Assembly (NCBI GenBank): GCA_963829575.1
Contig: CAWHJF010000019.1
Span: 1-64,000, forward strand
Length of the DNA: 64,000 bases
Origin: KACC-23026 sp963829575
Lineage (GTDB): Bacteria; Bacillota; Bacilli; Bacillales; Sporolactobacillaceae
Direction: 5' to 3'
How positions within the stretch are numbered: position 1 is the first letter of the stretch; each line of letters begins with the position of its first letter. Under the pieces are notes generated by a model. The model was not told where the DNA came from and searched no databases. It saw only the letters and a list, made by a program, of their open reading frames with translations. Positions 19,754-28,278 of this stretch are shown one piece after another. Both the position numbers and the translations under genes were made by a program.

Positions 19754-21221
19754 TACCAATAAGCCCTCTCAGTTCTTCCATCTTAATTCCTAGATCTCTT
19801 GCTAACTTATCAAGGCGTGCCAAGATAACCTCTGGTTTTTCATATTCTACCTTTTCATACTCCATCTCTTTGTATCTATTAATTGATAAATCAAAGCCAT
19901 TATTTTTAATTTCTTTTTTATCCACTAGGAAACTTTGTTCTGTTCTTTTCCTGTTAACTTCCTCAGTAAGGTTATGGAATCTAGAAACAATGTCAGGTAT
20001 GTCACCTTCATTTCCTAATTGATTTCTTTTATCATCTAAAGTGTACCCATCAGATTTCATATCATAGAACCAGACTTTATCCGTTCCACCAGCATTTGTC
20101 TTGGTAAATATAAGAATGGCGGTTGAAACCCCTGCATATGGTTTAAATACTCCACTGGGCATAGAAATAATTGCTTGTAAATTTTGATTTTCTACTAATT
20201 CTTGTCTCAATGCCTTATGAGCCTTTGTTGTCCCAAACAGTACGCCATCTGGTACAATACAAGCACTCCTTCCGCCCAACTTAAGCATACGAATAAATAA
20301 GGAAACAAAAAGAAGTTCTGTCTTTTTTGTGTCACAGATATCTTTAAGATTGTCATGAATACTTTCAGCATCAACAGTTCCTGTAAAAGGTGGATTAGCT
20401 AAAATAACATCATAAGTGTCCGATATATCATTTTCCTTAGATACGCTATCAGCATAATTTATATCTGGGTTAGAAATGGAATGCAACATGAGGTTCATCG
20501 CAGATAACCTCAGCATTGTTCGATCTGTATCAAATCCAGTGAAGGCATCCCCTTCAAACTTTTCCCATTGTTCTGCTGTCATTTCACTTTCATATTTCCC
20601 TCTGATATACTCAGCAGCTGAGACAAGAAATCCAGCCGTACCACAAGCAGGGTCACAGATTCGATCATCCGGAGTTGGATCTAGTAATTTAACCATCATA
20701 TCCCGTATATGTTTTGGGGTTCTAAATTGCCCATTCTGACCTGCAACTGATAACTTGCCGAGCATGTATTCATAAAGATCTCCCTGCATATCTAAATCCT
20801 TGATATCGTGTTCGTATAATTCATCAAGTCCAGTAATAATTTTTTGTAGCACTTGTGGAGTAGGGATGAGGAACATAGCATCTTCCATATATCTAGAAAA
20901 TGCGGAAGTTTTATTAAGATTTATCTTCTTAATAAAAGGAAATACCTTTTCGCCGATAATCTTAAAAATTTCTCTTGCATCTTTATCTTTAAATCTTGAC
21001 CAGCGCATTGACTGACCATCATCGGTCTGTGGAAAAATTTTATTTTTCACTTCAACACCTAATAATTCTAAACTTTCATTCTCTGATTCTCTTTCATCTA
21101 AAGAACGAATGAACATTAAATAAGTCAGTTGCTCAATTACCGTAAGAGGCTGTGTAATTCCACCCGCCCATATATCAGTCCAAATCTTATCAATTTTATT
21201 TTTCACTTCACCAGTTATCAT
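19746..21221 (-). CDS. hsdM: Type I restriction-modification DNA methyltransferase subunit
   Basis: A complete HsdM of 491 aa. The N-terminal helical domain (HsdM_N, VIEQLTYLMFIRSLDE) is followed by the N6-adenine MTase domain with the SAM-binding motif I DPACGTAGFLVSAAEYI (about residue 195) and the catalytic motif IV ILANPPFTG (about residue 278). It would methylate adenine only together with HsdS. It is the first gene of a broken hsdM-hsdS operon; no hsdR is present in the window. It is probably silent or without target recognition. Confidence 0.92.
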   Translation of the reverse strand: MITGEVKNKIDKIWTDIWAGGITQPLTVIEQLTYLMFIRSLDERESENESLELLGVEVKNKIFPQTDDGQSMRWSRFKDKDAREIFKIIGEKVFPFIKKINLNKTSAFSRYMEDAMFLIPTPQVLQKIITGLDELYEHDIKDLDMQGDLYEYMLGKLSVAGQNGQFRTPKHIRDMMVKLLDPTPDDRICDPACGTAGFLVSAAEYIRGKYESEMTAEQWEKFEGDAFTGFDTDRTMLRLSAMNLMLHSISNPDINYADSVSKENDISDTYDVILANPPFTGTVDAESIHDNLKDICDTKKTELLFVSLFIRMLKLGGRSACIVPDGVLFGTTKAHKALRQELVENQNLQAIISMPSGVFKPYAGVSTAILIFTKTNAGGTDKVWFYDMKSDGYTLDDKRNQLGNEGDIPDIVSRFHNLTEEVNRKRTEQSFLVDKKEIKNNGFDLSINRYKEMEYEKVEYEKPEVILARLDKLARDLGIKMEELRGLIGNE

Positions 21222-21561
21222 ATAGAATCTCCTCTTATTGTCTCTTAAAATATATATTTACAACTGTCTTTTAAGTAAATGTATTTTACCATTATAATAC
21301 CATATATATAGGGGATAGCCTTCACGGTTTATGTATTATCTAATTTATTGTCAAAGTTTTCACTCTGTTTCATTTAAAGCAAAAAAATTTTATGTACTTC
21401 TGTTTGACCATTCTCTAATGATAGTTTAAACTTTGGTAAGTAATTAAATAACTTAGTAACTAATGCGAAGCAAGCTTGGTTCATGATGTTATCAATCCAT
21501 CCAGATTGGTAGCCATGTTTCCATGCGTGCTTTTTTGCTTTTGGTTACGGAGGAGGAACAA
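21222..21561. other. Region between hsdM and the recombinase gene, with a coding remnant
   Basis: The 5' half is very A+T-rich and should hold the hsdM promoter. On the minus strand 21374-21545 reads without a stop for about 56 codons (includes KHAWKHGYQSGWIDNIMNQA) but has no start. This looks like the tail of an unrecognised gene cut off on its 5' side. No further feature is supported. Confidence 0.35.
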
Positions 21562-22008
21562 ATGGAAAACGATAAAAAAACAGCTGTTTACGTTAGAACT
21601 GCTACAAAAAAGCAAAACCATGAGGTACAACTAGAGGCTGCTAAACCTTTTACCAAAGGAATTCAAGAAGAAAATTTGATCTTAATTGAGGATCTTGGTG
21701 TCGCTTCTTCCTCTAAATTAAAGGGTTTAGAAAAGTTACGTGAGTTAATTAGCAAAGATAAAGTTGATACTTTAATTGTTTATAGCCGTGATCGTTTAAG
21801 TAGGGATGATGAGGATTATGTAGCCCTTGTAAATTTAATTTATGCCAATGATATAAAAGTTGTATTTACATCAAAGGGATCCGCTCCCTTCAATCCTGAT
21901 CAAATTAGTGGGATATTACATGAATACCTCTTTCTAGCAATGAAAAATGTGGAAAGAAAGCAAATGTCACTCCGTATAAAACAAGGACTGAAACGCGTTA
22001 AAGATTAA
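21562..22008 (+). CDS. Serine-recombinase-like (resolvase N-terminal domain) protein
   Basis: The ATG at 21562 follows GGAGGA. The 148-aa protein is only the catalytic-domain half of a small serine recombinase: VYVRTATKKQ at the active-site strand, VDTLIVYSRDRLSRD with the conserved Arg cluster, and helix E-like LAMKNVERKQMSLRIKQG. The catalytic Ser of the usual RVSTxxQ is replaced (RTATKKQ), and there is no C-terminal HTH. It may be a regulatory or inactive relative, or a decayed resolvase. It lies between hsdM and IS copy 2 inside the accessory island. Confidence 0.7.
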   Translation: MENDKKTAVYVRTATKKQNHEVQLEAAKPFTKGIQEENLILIEDLGVASSSKLKGLEKLRELISKDKVDTLIVYSRDRLSRDDEDYVALVNLIYANDIKVVFTSKGSAPFNPDQISGILHEYLFLAMKNVERKQMSLRIKQGLKRVKD

Positions 22009-22097
22009 GATGAGTGATGCAGAGGAATCAAGCAATAACATAAAGAATCCTTCCTCGGCATCTGCTTTTCTATTCCCTTTATAATTTTATGTATTAC

Positions 22098-23500
22098 CAC
22101 TAGCGTTGCATAAATAAAGGCGAAATATTCCGTAAAACAAATTCTCCGAATTTGAGCCAAAAAGACAAAGCCTAAAGAAAAGGTGATTCTGTCCATTTGG
22201 TAAAATTATACAATTGAACGAGAGTGGCAGGAAATTTGGTTGTTTTTAAGGAACCGCTCTACCTATTACCTTGCGTAACCAAATATATGAATGCTTAAAA
22301 AGCGCAGCTTTCAACCAACGTGTGACTTGAAGTAATGATTTATTAGTTCTAGTTTCAAGTTGAATAAGTACCATCAGACAATAGGCAATTAAAGCCAAGA
22401 AAATCTGATTGTGTACAGCTGTTTCGCTCATCCCATAAAAGTGTTTAATTTCAACATGCTGTTTTAACCATTTGAAAAACAATTCAATTGCCCAGCGTGA
22501 ACGATAGATATCGCTTATTTCATCAGCACTTAGATCAAAACGATTTGTAATTAAGCGAAGTAAATTCCCTTTCGTATCCTTGACTTCAAGAATTCGAAAT
22601 TCATTCTCTGCCCGATTCTGTGGAGTACCTAAGTAAACCATTTTATCTGATATAACCTGCGAATTATCATGAAGTGGAATGGGCATTATCTCTCTAATTA
22701 CCGCGTTTTTTCTGAGTCTAGAAACAAAGAAATAGCCATCATCTGTCATCCGATCGAATCGCTCATAATCTAAATAACCTCGGTCAAATACGTATGTAGC
22801 GCCTTTTTCATCGGCTAATACCTCTAGTTGATTCCGATCATGTTCTTTCGCTGGTGTAATGATTGCCTTATTAGGATAGGTTGTGCCATCTTCCATGTAC
22901 ACGAGTTGTAAGTGGAGCTTAGCTCCACCTTTTGTCTTACGGAATTCCGCCCATTGATAGTGCGTTAAATTAAGCGGAAGTGTACTGGAATCAATAATTT
23001 TATGGGCAACCTTAGTTTTCCTTTGGCTATGAAAAAAGCGAATTTTTCCTACAAGATCAAAAAACACTTTGGAAAGAATAGCTGGATCCATTTCATTGTT
23101 TGTCCTTGATAATTGAGAGGCGCTGATGGCTTCAAAACCAAGTTCGTTCTGAAGGTCATCATTAAGAAGTGCATCACTGATGTCACGTAAGCTTGCGCTT
23201 TCGTTCAATTGGGCAAAAAGTAATAGTTTTATATAGCATTCTGTTGAAAGTTTTTTGGTATAACGATCCTGTTTAATTACCTCTACTTGTTCGTTAAGTT
23301 TTTCTAAATTAATGGGAGAAACCCATTTACCAAATGACGAAAATAGTGTATTCTTGTCCATGCGCTTATCCTTTACTTTTGGATTTGGACAGGAATCACC
23401 TGTACTTCCATTGTAAAGGATTTTTTTATGCGTAAATCATATAAAAATCGAAGATTTTGGGTATTTTGAATCATTTGATTAGTTTAATGTAACGCTAGTG
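22098..23500 (-). mobile_element. IS4-family insertion sequence, copy 2
   Basis: It has the same inverted repeats as copy 1 (CACTAGCGTTGCAT / ATGTAACGCTAGTG with one mismatch) and a length of 1403 bp. The flanks carry a 5-bp direct repeat ATTAC (22093-22097 and 23501-23505), a possible target duplication. Joining the flanks restores an open frame of about 45 codons (ICFSIPFIILCITYEF...), so the element may have interrupted a small gene. Confidence 0.85.
22246..23361 (-). CDS. IS4-family DDE transposase (copy 2)
   Basis: A complete 371-aa transposase of the same family as copy 1. It has Asp in KIIDSSTLPL, Asp in YVFDRGYLDYERF, and the YREK motif YRSRWAIELFFKWLK. It differs from copy 1 throughout (for example LNEQVEVIKQDRY against LTKQVEELKLDSY), so it was acquired separately or diverged long ago. 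All catalytic residues are intact, so it may be active. Confidence 0.93.
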   Translation of the reverse strand: MDKNTLFSSFGKWVSPINLEKLNEQVEVIKQDRYTKKLSTECYIKLLLFAQLNESASLRDISDALLNDDLQNELGFEAISASQLSRTNNEMDPAILSKVFFDLVGKIRFFHSQRKTKVAHKIIDSSTLPLNLTHYQWAEFRKTKGGAKLHLQLVYMEDGTTYPNKAIITPAKEHDRNQLEVLADEKGATYVFDRGYLDYERFDRMTDDGYFFVSRLRKNAVIREIMPIPLHDNSQVISDKMVYLGTPQNRAENEFRILEVKDTKGNLLRLITNRFDLSADEISDIYRSRWAIELFFKWLKQHVEIKHFYGMSETAVHNQIFLALIAYCLMVLIQLETRTNKSLLQVTRWLKAALFKHSYIWLRKVIGRAVP

Positions 23501-23609
23501 ATTACTTATGAATTCCGTAATAAAATGTATCAAGCGAAAACAATTGATTTTATAACGGATATTGATAAAAACCCTTTTTATTCCTAGATGGTTAGCTTGC
23601 CGAATGGGT

Positions 23610-23647
23610 ACTCTCAAAAAGCCTTGTTATCAAGGCTTTTTGGGAGT
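23610..23647. terminator. Bidirectional terminator hairpin
   Basis: CAAAAAGCCTTG pairs with CAAGGCTTTTTG around the loop TTAT, extended by ACTC/GAGT after one mismatch. A-rich and T-rich arms allow function in both directions. Confidence 0.7.
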
Positions 23648-23749
23648 AGTGAACCTTAAACAAAGACACATTTTTGGTTAGAAAAAATTCGGTTTCTCAA
23701 CCAGTCAAATTCTCTCTTCTTCTTAATTTTTCGGTTAACTGACCAGTTG

Positions 23750-24221
23750 TCATTTGTAACGAAACAAACGGGGAGAGACGATAGCTAATCTCGATAGGAC
23801 AAACGAAATAAAACGAAGTTTTACAAGCTTCCCATCTGGGGTATATTGATTGGTTTGCCCAAAATCAACTTGAGCTTGTCCTCCTATCGGAACTTCTGGT
23901 ACCGCTTCGTAGGATCTAGCAGATGCGACTTTTGAAATATCATATTCTTCTCGTAATTCTCTTACATATCTACGGACAGTGCTTTCAGCTACTTTAAGAT
24001 CTTTATATTTCTCAAGAAGCCAATCTAGCACCTGAGCTGAAGTCATATCAGGGATATTCCCTCAGCCATGAAAGAATTAATGGTTTATAGGGATCTAACA
24101 ATTTAGATCTTGATTGGATATCGTTAATCCATCCAGCCCTTTCTCCGACATCACGTTTTAGATAGCAAAATCATAACTTAAGTAATTGTTGAATTTCCAT
24201 ATACATTTCCCACTTACCCAC
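23750..24221 (-). pseudogene. IS21-family transposase IstA, remnant
   Basis: The GTG at 24221 follows GGAGG and starts MGKWEMYMEIQQLLKL, then a stop. After lost or shifted sequence the reading resumes as SRSKLLDPYKPLILSWLREY and, in the frame 23750-24046, TSAQVLDWLLEKY, AESTVRRYVRELR and AQVDFGQT. The last holds the first Asp of the integrase core. The frame then degenerates after LRFISFVLSR. Full IstA proteins are 400-500 aa and have a partner IstB, which is absent. This is a dead fragment. Confidence 0.8.
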
Positions 24222-24671
24222 CTTTAGTTCCTCCATCGTTGATAATCTAAGAATCTATTATCATATTACCAACGATGAATGAAAAATTCTGAACCAATAC
24301 TTGGTAGTGGAGGTTTTCTATGGCAGCTGCCATAGAAAACCTAACCAACTACCCAGAGATAAGTGTTCACTATTATTGATCAATAACTGTCCACTTTAGT
24401 TTATCAGTCACACCGTCGCAGTATCACTAAAAATAATAATTAGTTCCGTGCGAAGCTCCAAGTCTTTATTTATTAAGATCAATGTTACTCCTTTTCACCA
24501 ACAGGAGCTCTCTGAAAACAATTAATCAAAAATACCATGCTATTCTTCATTGCTATTTCAAGTTTTTGAAATTGAATTAATTCCATAAAAATAAATAATT
24601 CATTGAAATTTCTGGTTATTTATGGTAATGTTTTGAATGTAGTTACTAATTAAAAGAGAGAGTGAGAAAAT
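24222..24671. other. Upstream region of the secreted-peptide gene, with IS21-like end sequences
   Basis: It includes a 32-bp perfect palindrome (separate entry). GTGTTCACTATT and CTGTCCACTTTAG near 24364 and 24390 resemble the repeated terminal binding sites of IS21-family elements, so the left end of the istA remnant probably lies near 24400. The last ~180 bp are very A+T-rich and must contain the promoter of the peptide gene. TTGAAA (24603) is a possible -35 but no well-spaced -10 is clear. Confidence 0.35.
24311..24342. repeat. 32-bp perfect palindrome
   Basis: AGGTTTTCTATGGCAG is followed immediately by its exact reverse complement with no spacer. The flanks add partial pairing (GTAGTGG and CCAACTAC). 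It is too symmetric for an ordinary terminator and might be a cruciform, a recombination or transposon end, or an operator. Confidence 0.7.
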
Positions 24672-25097
24672 ATGGTAACAAAAAAGAAAGGTAAACTACT
24701 AAAATTTGTTGGGACTTTAGCGTTTGTAGTATCTATAGTAAGCGTATCTCCAATAACATCATTCGCTGCTGAAGGTGGTTGGACTGAAGGAGAAGGTAAT
24801 TGGGTAGGTTCATCTTCTACTACAAATCCAAATCTGATTTCACCTATGTCCTCAACTACACCAGATAAACATTGGGCGACTTACGACTATAAAGATGAGA
24901 ATACTTACTTAGCAAAACGGGTAGTAGCGCATACTAATTGGACAGGTATGTATCACTACTCGAGAGCTAGATTTGAGAGTTCGATTTTTGGTATCGAAGG
25001 AGACAGTGGAAGGGTTTGGGGTATGGATAAAACGGTTGCATACAGTGGTTATGTTGACCCTTCGTTTACAGTAGCCCATACTTACTGGGGTAATTAA
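24672..25097 (+). CDS. Secreted bacteriocin-like peptide precursor
   Basis: A 141-aa precursor. Its signal peptide (MVTKKKGKLLKFVG, a hydrophobic core, then TSFAA) would release a mature product of about 106 residues beginning EGGWTEGEGNWVG. The mature part has no Cys and is rich in Trp, Tyr and Ser, with HYSRARFE, GDSGRVWGM and a Trp-Gly-Asn end. The three following genes make a two-permease ABC exporter arranged as in lactococcin-972 loci. The N-terminal WxxGxG resembles those bacteriocins, but the rest does not clearly match lactococcin 972, which is shorter. A wall-acting or membrane-acting toxin is the inference. GAGAG precedes the ATG. The gene is followed at once by a strong hairpin. 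Confidence 0.65.
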   Translation: MVTKKKGKLLKFVGTLAFVVSIVSVSPITSFAAEGGWTEGEGNWVGSSSTTNPNLISPMSSTTPDKHWATYDYKDENTYLAKRVVAHTNWTGMYHYSRARFESSIFGIEGDSGRVWGMDKTVAYSGYVDPSFTVAHTYWGN

Positions 25098-25104
25098 AGG
25101 ACTT

Positions 25105-25153
25105 ACAAATTAAGAAATAGGTGGTCTCTTGACCATCTTATTTCTTAATTTGT
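25105..25153 (+). promoter_or_regulatory. Long hairpin enclosing the SD and start codon of the first transporter gene
   Basis: A 15-bp perfect stem (25105-25119 with 25139-25153) carries an inner 5-bp stem TGGTC/GACCA with loop TCTT. The AGGTG Shine-Dalgarno (25119-25123) and TTG start (25129) of the next gene are inside it. No U-tract follows, so it is more likely an mRNA stabiliser, processing site or translational control element than a plain terminator. It would let the peptide be made in excess over its transporter. Confidence 0.7.
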
Positions 25154-26115
25154 ATAATACTACTATGAAACTTAAATACCTTATATCATACCCTAAATAT
25201 CTTATATCTCTCATAGTCATTAATCTCTTTTGTCTTTGTATATTCGGATTACAAGCTCATATTGACAATATAAATATGATCAATAATGGTTATATAAATA
25301 GTCACTCGTTATCCTTTACACTAAAGAAATCTTATTCATCATTTTTAGTTAAAAAGGATAAATACATACTATTTCAGTTTAATAGTAACACCCCTTTTAT
25401 TAAACACGTTCTTGTTAGCGGAGATGTACAACTCCCACCCATTAAGTATGTGAAAAATGTAAAGACCTATTCAAAAGCAAACACAACAGCTGTTATAGGG
25501 AAGCAAGTAAAAAAAGATGTCATCCCATCAACAATTAAAGTTATTGGATACTTCGATACACCAAATTCATACAAACTAAATTCTGATGTATGGATCATCT
25601 CCAAAACTCGAAAGATTAATATGAAAAATGGTAATTCTTTTATATTTTCCACTCCTAAGCAAAATGCAAAGTTTGTCTTAAAAAAGATCATTAATACAGA
25701 CTCCATAAATATTATTGATCGAGAGGAATATGGTACGTATGCTCTTAAGTCTAATCAAATGATAATCGTTGGACTTTATATAACATTAATTTTTTTAATT
25801 ACATTCTTTGTTTTCATATGTACAAATTGGATGTCACAGGATAAAAATTTAATCCGCATTTTATACCAATCGGGTATACCTATCTTTTCCCTCTATAGTT
25901 TCTTTTTAAAATGGAAGTTCCTCCCGTACAGCATATGTTCGTTCTTATTAATACTTATGGCTTTTACTTTTCAAAATTCTTTAAGTAATTTATGGTCTGA
26001 CACATGGTTAATAGATACTGCATATATCTTTATTTTATTTATCCTTTACCTGTGTGTTTGTTGTTTATTCATAGTAACCTTCTATACAGTAGGAAAAGGT
26101 GGGAAAAGGTTTTGA
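25129..26115 (+). CDS. FtsX/MacB-like ABC permease subunit A (bacteriocin-associated)
   Basis: A 328-aa membrane protein. TTG at 25129 with AGGTG is preferred, although ATG at 25165 (MKLKYLISYPKYL) is possible but has no binding site. One N-terminal helix (~25-45) is followed by an extracytoplasmic domain of ~160 residues. Three C-terminal helices lie near 210-232, 260-282 and 293-320. This is the MacB/FtsX topology of the 'bacteriocin-associated integral membrane protein' in lactococcin-972-type loci, where it is proposed to export the peptide or give immunity. It overlaps the next gene by TTGA, showing coupling. Codons are strongly A+T-biased. Confidence 0.75.
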   Translation: MTILFLNLYNTTMKLKYLISYPKYLISLIVINLFCLCIFGLQAHIDNINMINNGYINSHSLSFTLKKSYSSFLVKKDKYILFQFNSNTPFIKHVLVSGDVQLPPIKYVKNVKTYSKANTTAVIGKQVKKDVIPSTIKVIGYFDTPNSYKLNSDVWIISKTRKINMKNGNSFIFSTPKQNAKFVLKKIINTDSINIIDREEYGTYALKSNQMIIVGLYITLIFLITFFVFICTNWMSQDKNLIRILYQSGIPIFSLYSFFLKWKFLPYSICSFLLILMAFTFQNSLSNLWSDTWLIDTAYIFILFILYLCVCCLFIVTFYTVGKGGKRF

Positions 26116-27401
26116 AAGTTTTAGGAATCCTTTTTAAACAAAACATGATTTTAAATTTATTAGCTATTCTAGTTTCGATTCTTTTCTTTACACTAATCTT
26201 TATTTTTATCGTTAATATAAATCAAACGAATATTGAGACAAAGACTGCTAAAAACTTTGAAGGCAAAAATATTTATCAAGTATCAGATGATTTAACTGGC
26301 CAAAAAGAGACGACTTTTTTTAGTGGACCGATGGAATATGACCTTTTAAATCAATTCAACCAAACTTTATCTCGTTCAATCAAATTCACTTATTATACAG
26401 CTACATGGCAGCCTATTGGTGTAGCAAATTTTAAAGGGGATCCATCCTTTGACCCGAATTACCAAAATAGCGGTAAGTCTACCCCTACATATAAATTAAA
26501 TAATAAAACTTATTCATTTGTACTAGCTGTTCAGGCTAACAAAGCAGTATTTAATATTAATAATCTACAAATAGAGAAGGGTAGATCATTTACAAAAGAT
26601 AATTATAAGTTTAAAGGTGACGGTTCACCAATTCCTGTTATATTAGGAAACCAGTATTGGGGCCTATATGATATCGGTTCGAAAATAAATATTTTCCTAT
26701 ATGACAAAGAGATTGAAGGAAAAGTTATTGGTTTTTTAGATTCGTCGCAAAAAATAATGACTGCTAATCAACCAGAATTGATATTAGATAATTATATGAT
26801 TTTACCAGCGATAACATTTAGTGAAAAACCATCAAAATATTTGATGGAAAATCCAAAAGATGGATTATTTGTAAAAGCTTCGTTGTTAGCTGGTACAGAT
26901 AGTCTATTACTAACTAAACAATCACCTGTTCAAATTAGAAATATAACAGATCAAATTGCAACGCAAACTGGATTCCATGATTTTCAACTTATAGGTGCCA
27001 GTAGTTTAGCTATAAATGCATTAGTAGATATGACAAAGGCAAACGTACTTTTAATTATTATTGCTATTGCTTTATTATTTTTCATCACATTAATAACGTT
27101 TCTTTATACAATACAATTAAAAATAAAGAAGAATGTAGACTCTTATCTTGTATTGTTGATCAGTGGTGCGAATATGTTGCATATTAAGAAATATGTAAAA
27201 GGTGAGTTCTTATTACTCTCCTTAATAGGGGCTTTAATTCCAATTATCCCATTATTAATTTTAACTAGTTTTTCATTTTCTACATTGATAAATTATTTGT
27301 TCATTAGTCTAGGCTTGATACTTTTGATGTCCCAATTGATCAAACACTATATAAATAGAGTATTTACAAATATTGATATTGTACATCATTTAAAGAGGTG
27401 A
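26112..27401 (+). CDS. FtsX/MacB-like ABC permease subunit B (bacteriocin-associated)
   Basis: TTG at 26112 overlaps the preceding TGA and follows GGTGGG; the longer frame from 26004 has no binding site. The 429-aa product has helix 1 (~12-36), an extracytoplasmic domain of ~270 residues (includes PVILGNQYWGLYDIGSKI, like the MacB periplasmic core), and three terminal helices (~312-335, ~362-388, ~395-418). With subunit A and the ATPase it should form a heterodimeric MacB-like machine at the cytoplasmic membrane, acting on the peptide encoded upstream. Confidence 0.75.
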   Translation: MKVLGILFKQNMILNLLAILVSILFFTLIFIFIVNINQTNIETKTAKNFEGKNIYQVSDDLTGQKETTFFSGPMEYDLLNQFNQTLSRSIKFTYYTATWQPIGVANFKGDPSFDPNYQNSGKSTPTYKLNNKTYSFVLAVQANKAVFNINNLQIEKGRSFTKDNYKFKGDGSPIPVILGNQYWGLYDIGSKINIFLYDKEIEGKVIGFLDSSQKIMTANQPELILDNYMILPAITFSEKPSKYLMENPKDGLFVKASLLAGTDSLLLTKQSPVQIRNITDQIATQTGFHDFQLIGASSLAINALVDMTKANVLLIIIAIALLFFITLITFLYTIQLKIKKNVDSYLVLLISGANMLHIKKYVKGEFLLLSLIGALIPIIPLLILTSFSFSTLINYLFISLGLILLMSQLIKHYINRVFTNIDIVHHLKR

Positions 27402-27405
27402 TAAT

Positions 27406-28080
27406 ATGTCTCAAATTTGTCTATCTAAGATCTCGAAGTCATTTAAAGGCTCATATGTTTTTAAAAGTTTAGATTTAAATGGGGAATCGGGGCAAATTAT
27501 TGCTATAAGAGGCAAAAGTGGGGTTGGAAAAAGCACTCTCCTTAATATTATTGCTGGATTAGAAACCCCAACTTCTGGAAGTTATCAATTTGACGACATA
27601 AATATGGTGGATAAAAATAGTAATGAATTAGCTCGCATTAGAGGAGAAAAAATTGGTTACATCTCTCAGTTTTCACCAATGCTTCCTAAACTAACTGCAT
27701 ATGAAAATATCTGCATACCCCTACTGCTAAATAGGCAAAACGATGATGTCTTAGGTTCTAGAAAAAAAAGAATAGAGGATTTAAGTGAACTTTTTGAAAT
27801 ACAGAACCTATTATATAAAAAAGTTAATAAATTGTCTGGAGGAGAAATTCAAAGGGTTGGAATTATACGATCTTTAATAAATGAGCCCTCTATCATAGTT
27901 GCAGATGAACCAACTGGATCTTTAGATGATGAGAGTTCATTGAATATTTTAAGTTATTTTCAAGCTTTGAAATCAGAAGGTATAATAATTATTTTAGCTA
28001 CTCATAGTAGAATAGTATCGGACCATAGTGACATTGTTTACAATTTAACAAAAGATGGTTTGGAATTAGAAAGTTGGTAG
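27406..28080 (+). CDS. ABC transporter ATP-binding protein of the peptide export/immunity cluster
   Basis: A 224-aa MacB/LolD-type ATPase with Walker A GKSGVGKSTLL, Q-loop ISQFSPMLP, signature LSGGEIQRVGI, Walker B IIVADEPTGSLD and H-loop ATHS. It begins 4 bp after the permease B stop, with GAGGTGATA as the binding site. Family knowledge: this is the class found in lactococcin-972-type loci (putative bacteriocin export ABC transporter). It is the last gene of the operon; no clear terminator follows before the IS66 remnant. Confidence 0.9.
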   Translation: MSQICLSKISKSFKGSYVFKSLDLNGESGQIIAIRGKSGVGKSTLLNIIAGLETPTSGSYQFDDINMVDKNSNELARIRGEKIGYISQFSPMLPKLTAYENICIPLLLNRQNDDVLGSRKKRIEDLSELFEIQNLLYKKVNKLSGGEIQRVGIIRSLINEPSIIVADEPTGSLDDESSLNILSYFQALKSEGIIIILATHSRIVSDHSDIVYNLTKDGLELESW

Positions 28081-28159
28081 GCAACAAAATGTCCCACATA
28101 TTAATCCAAAATTCAATATGAGATAATCTCCTTAAGTTAAGAAATTAAGGCGATCTTTT

Positions 28160-28278
28160 ATGGTCAACACGGTCAACACTGAATTTCGAGAAAAATGGGA
28201 ACGATGTATCGCGATTTTTTGGAGTAGCGGTCAGACTCAAGTTGAATGGTGTAAGATTAATAATTTAAATCTTCATCA
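28160..28278 (+). pseudogene. IS66-family TnpA-like accessory protein, 5' fragment
   Basis: The start MVNTVNTEFREKWERCI, then FWSSGQTQVEWCKINNLNLH, matches the N-terminal HTH-like region of IS66 tnpA proteins (WREH..W..SGLSQ..FC). The frame is cut by the inverted repeat of IS4 copy 3 at 28279. No other IS66 part is seen. Confidence 0.6.

Noticed and set aside
21562..22008. Interpretation as a phage integrase marking a prophage
   Set aside because: Only the catalytic-domain half is present, the active Ser is missing, and no phage structural genes occur in the window.
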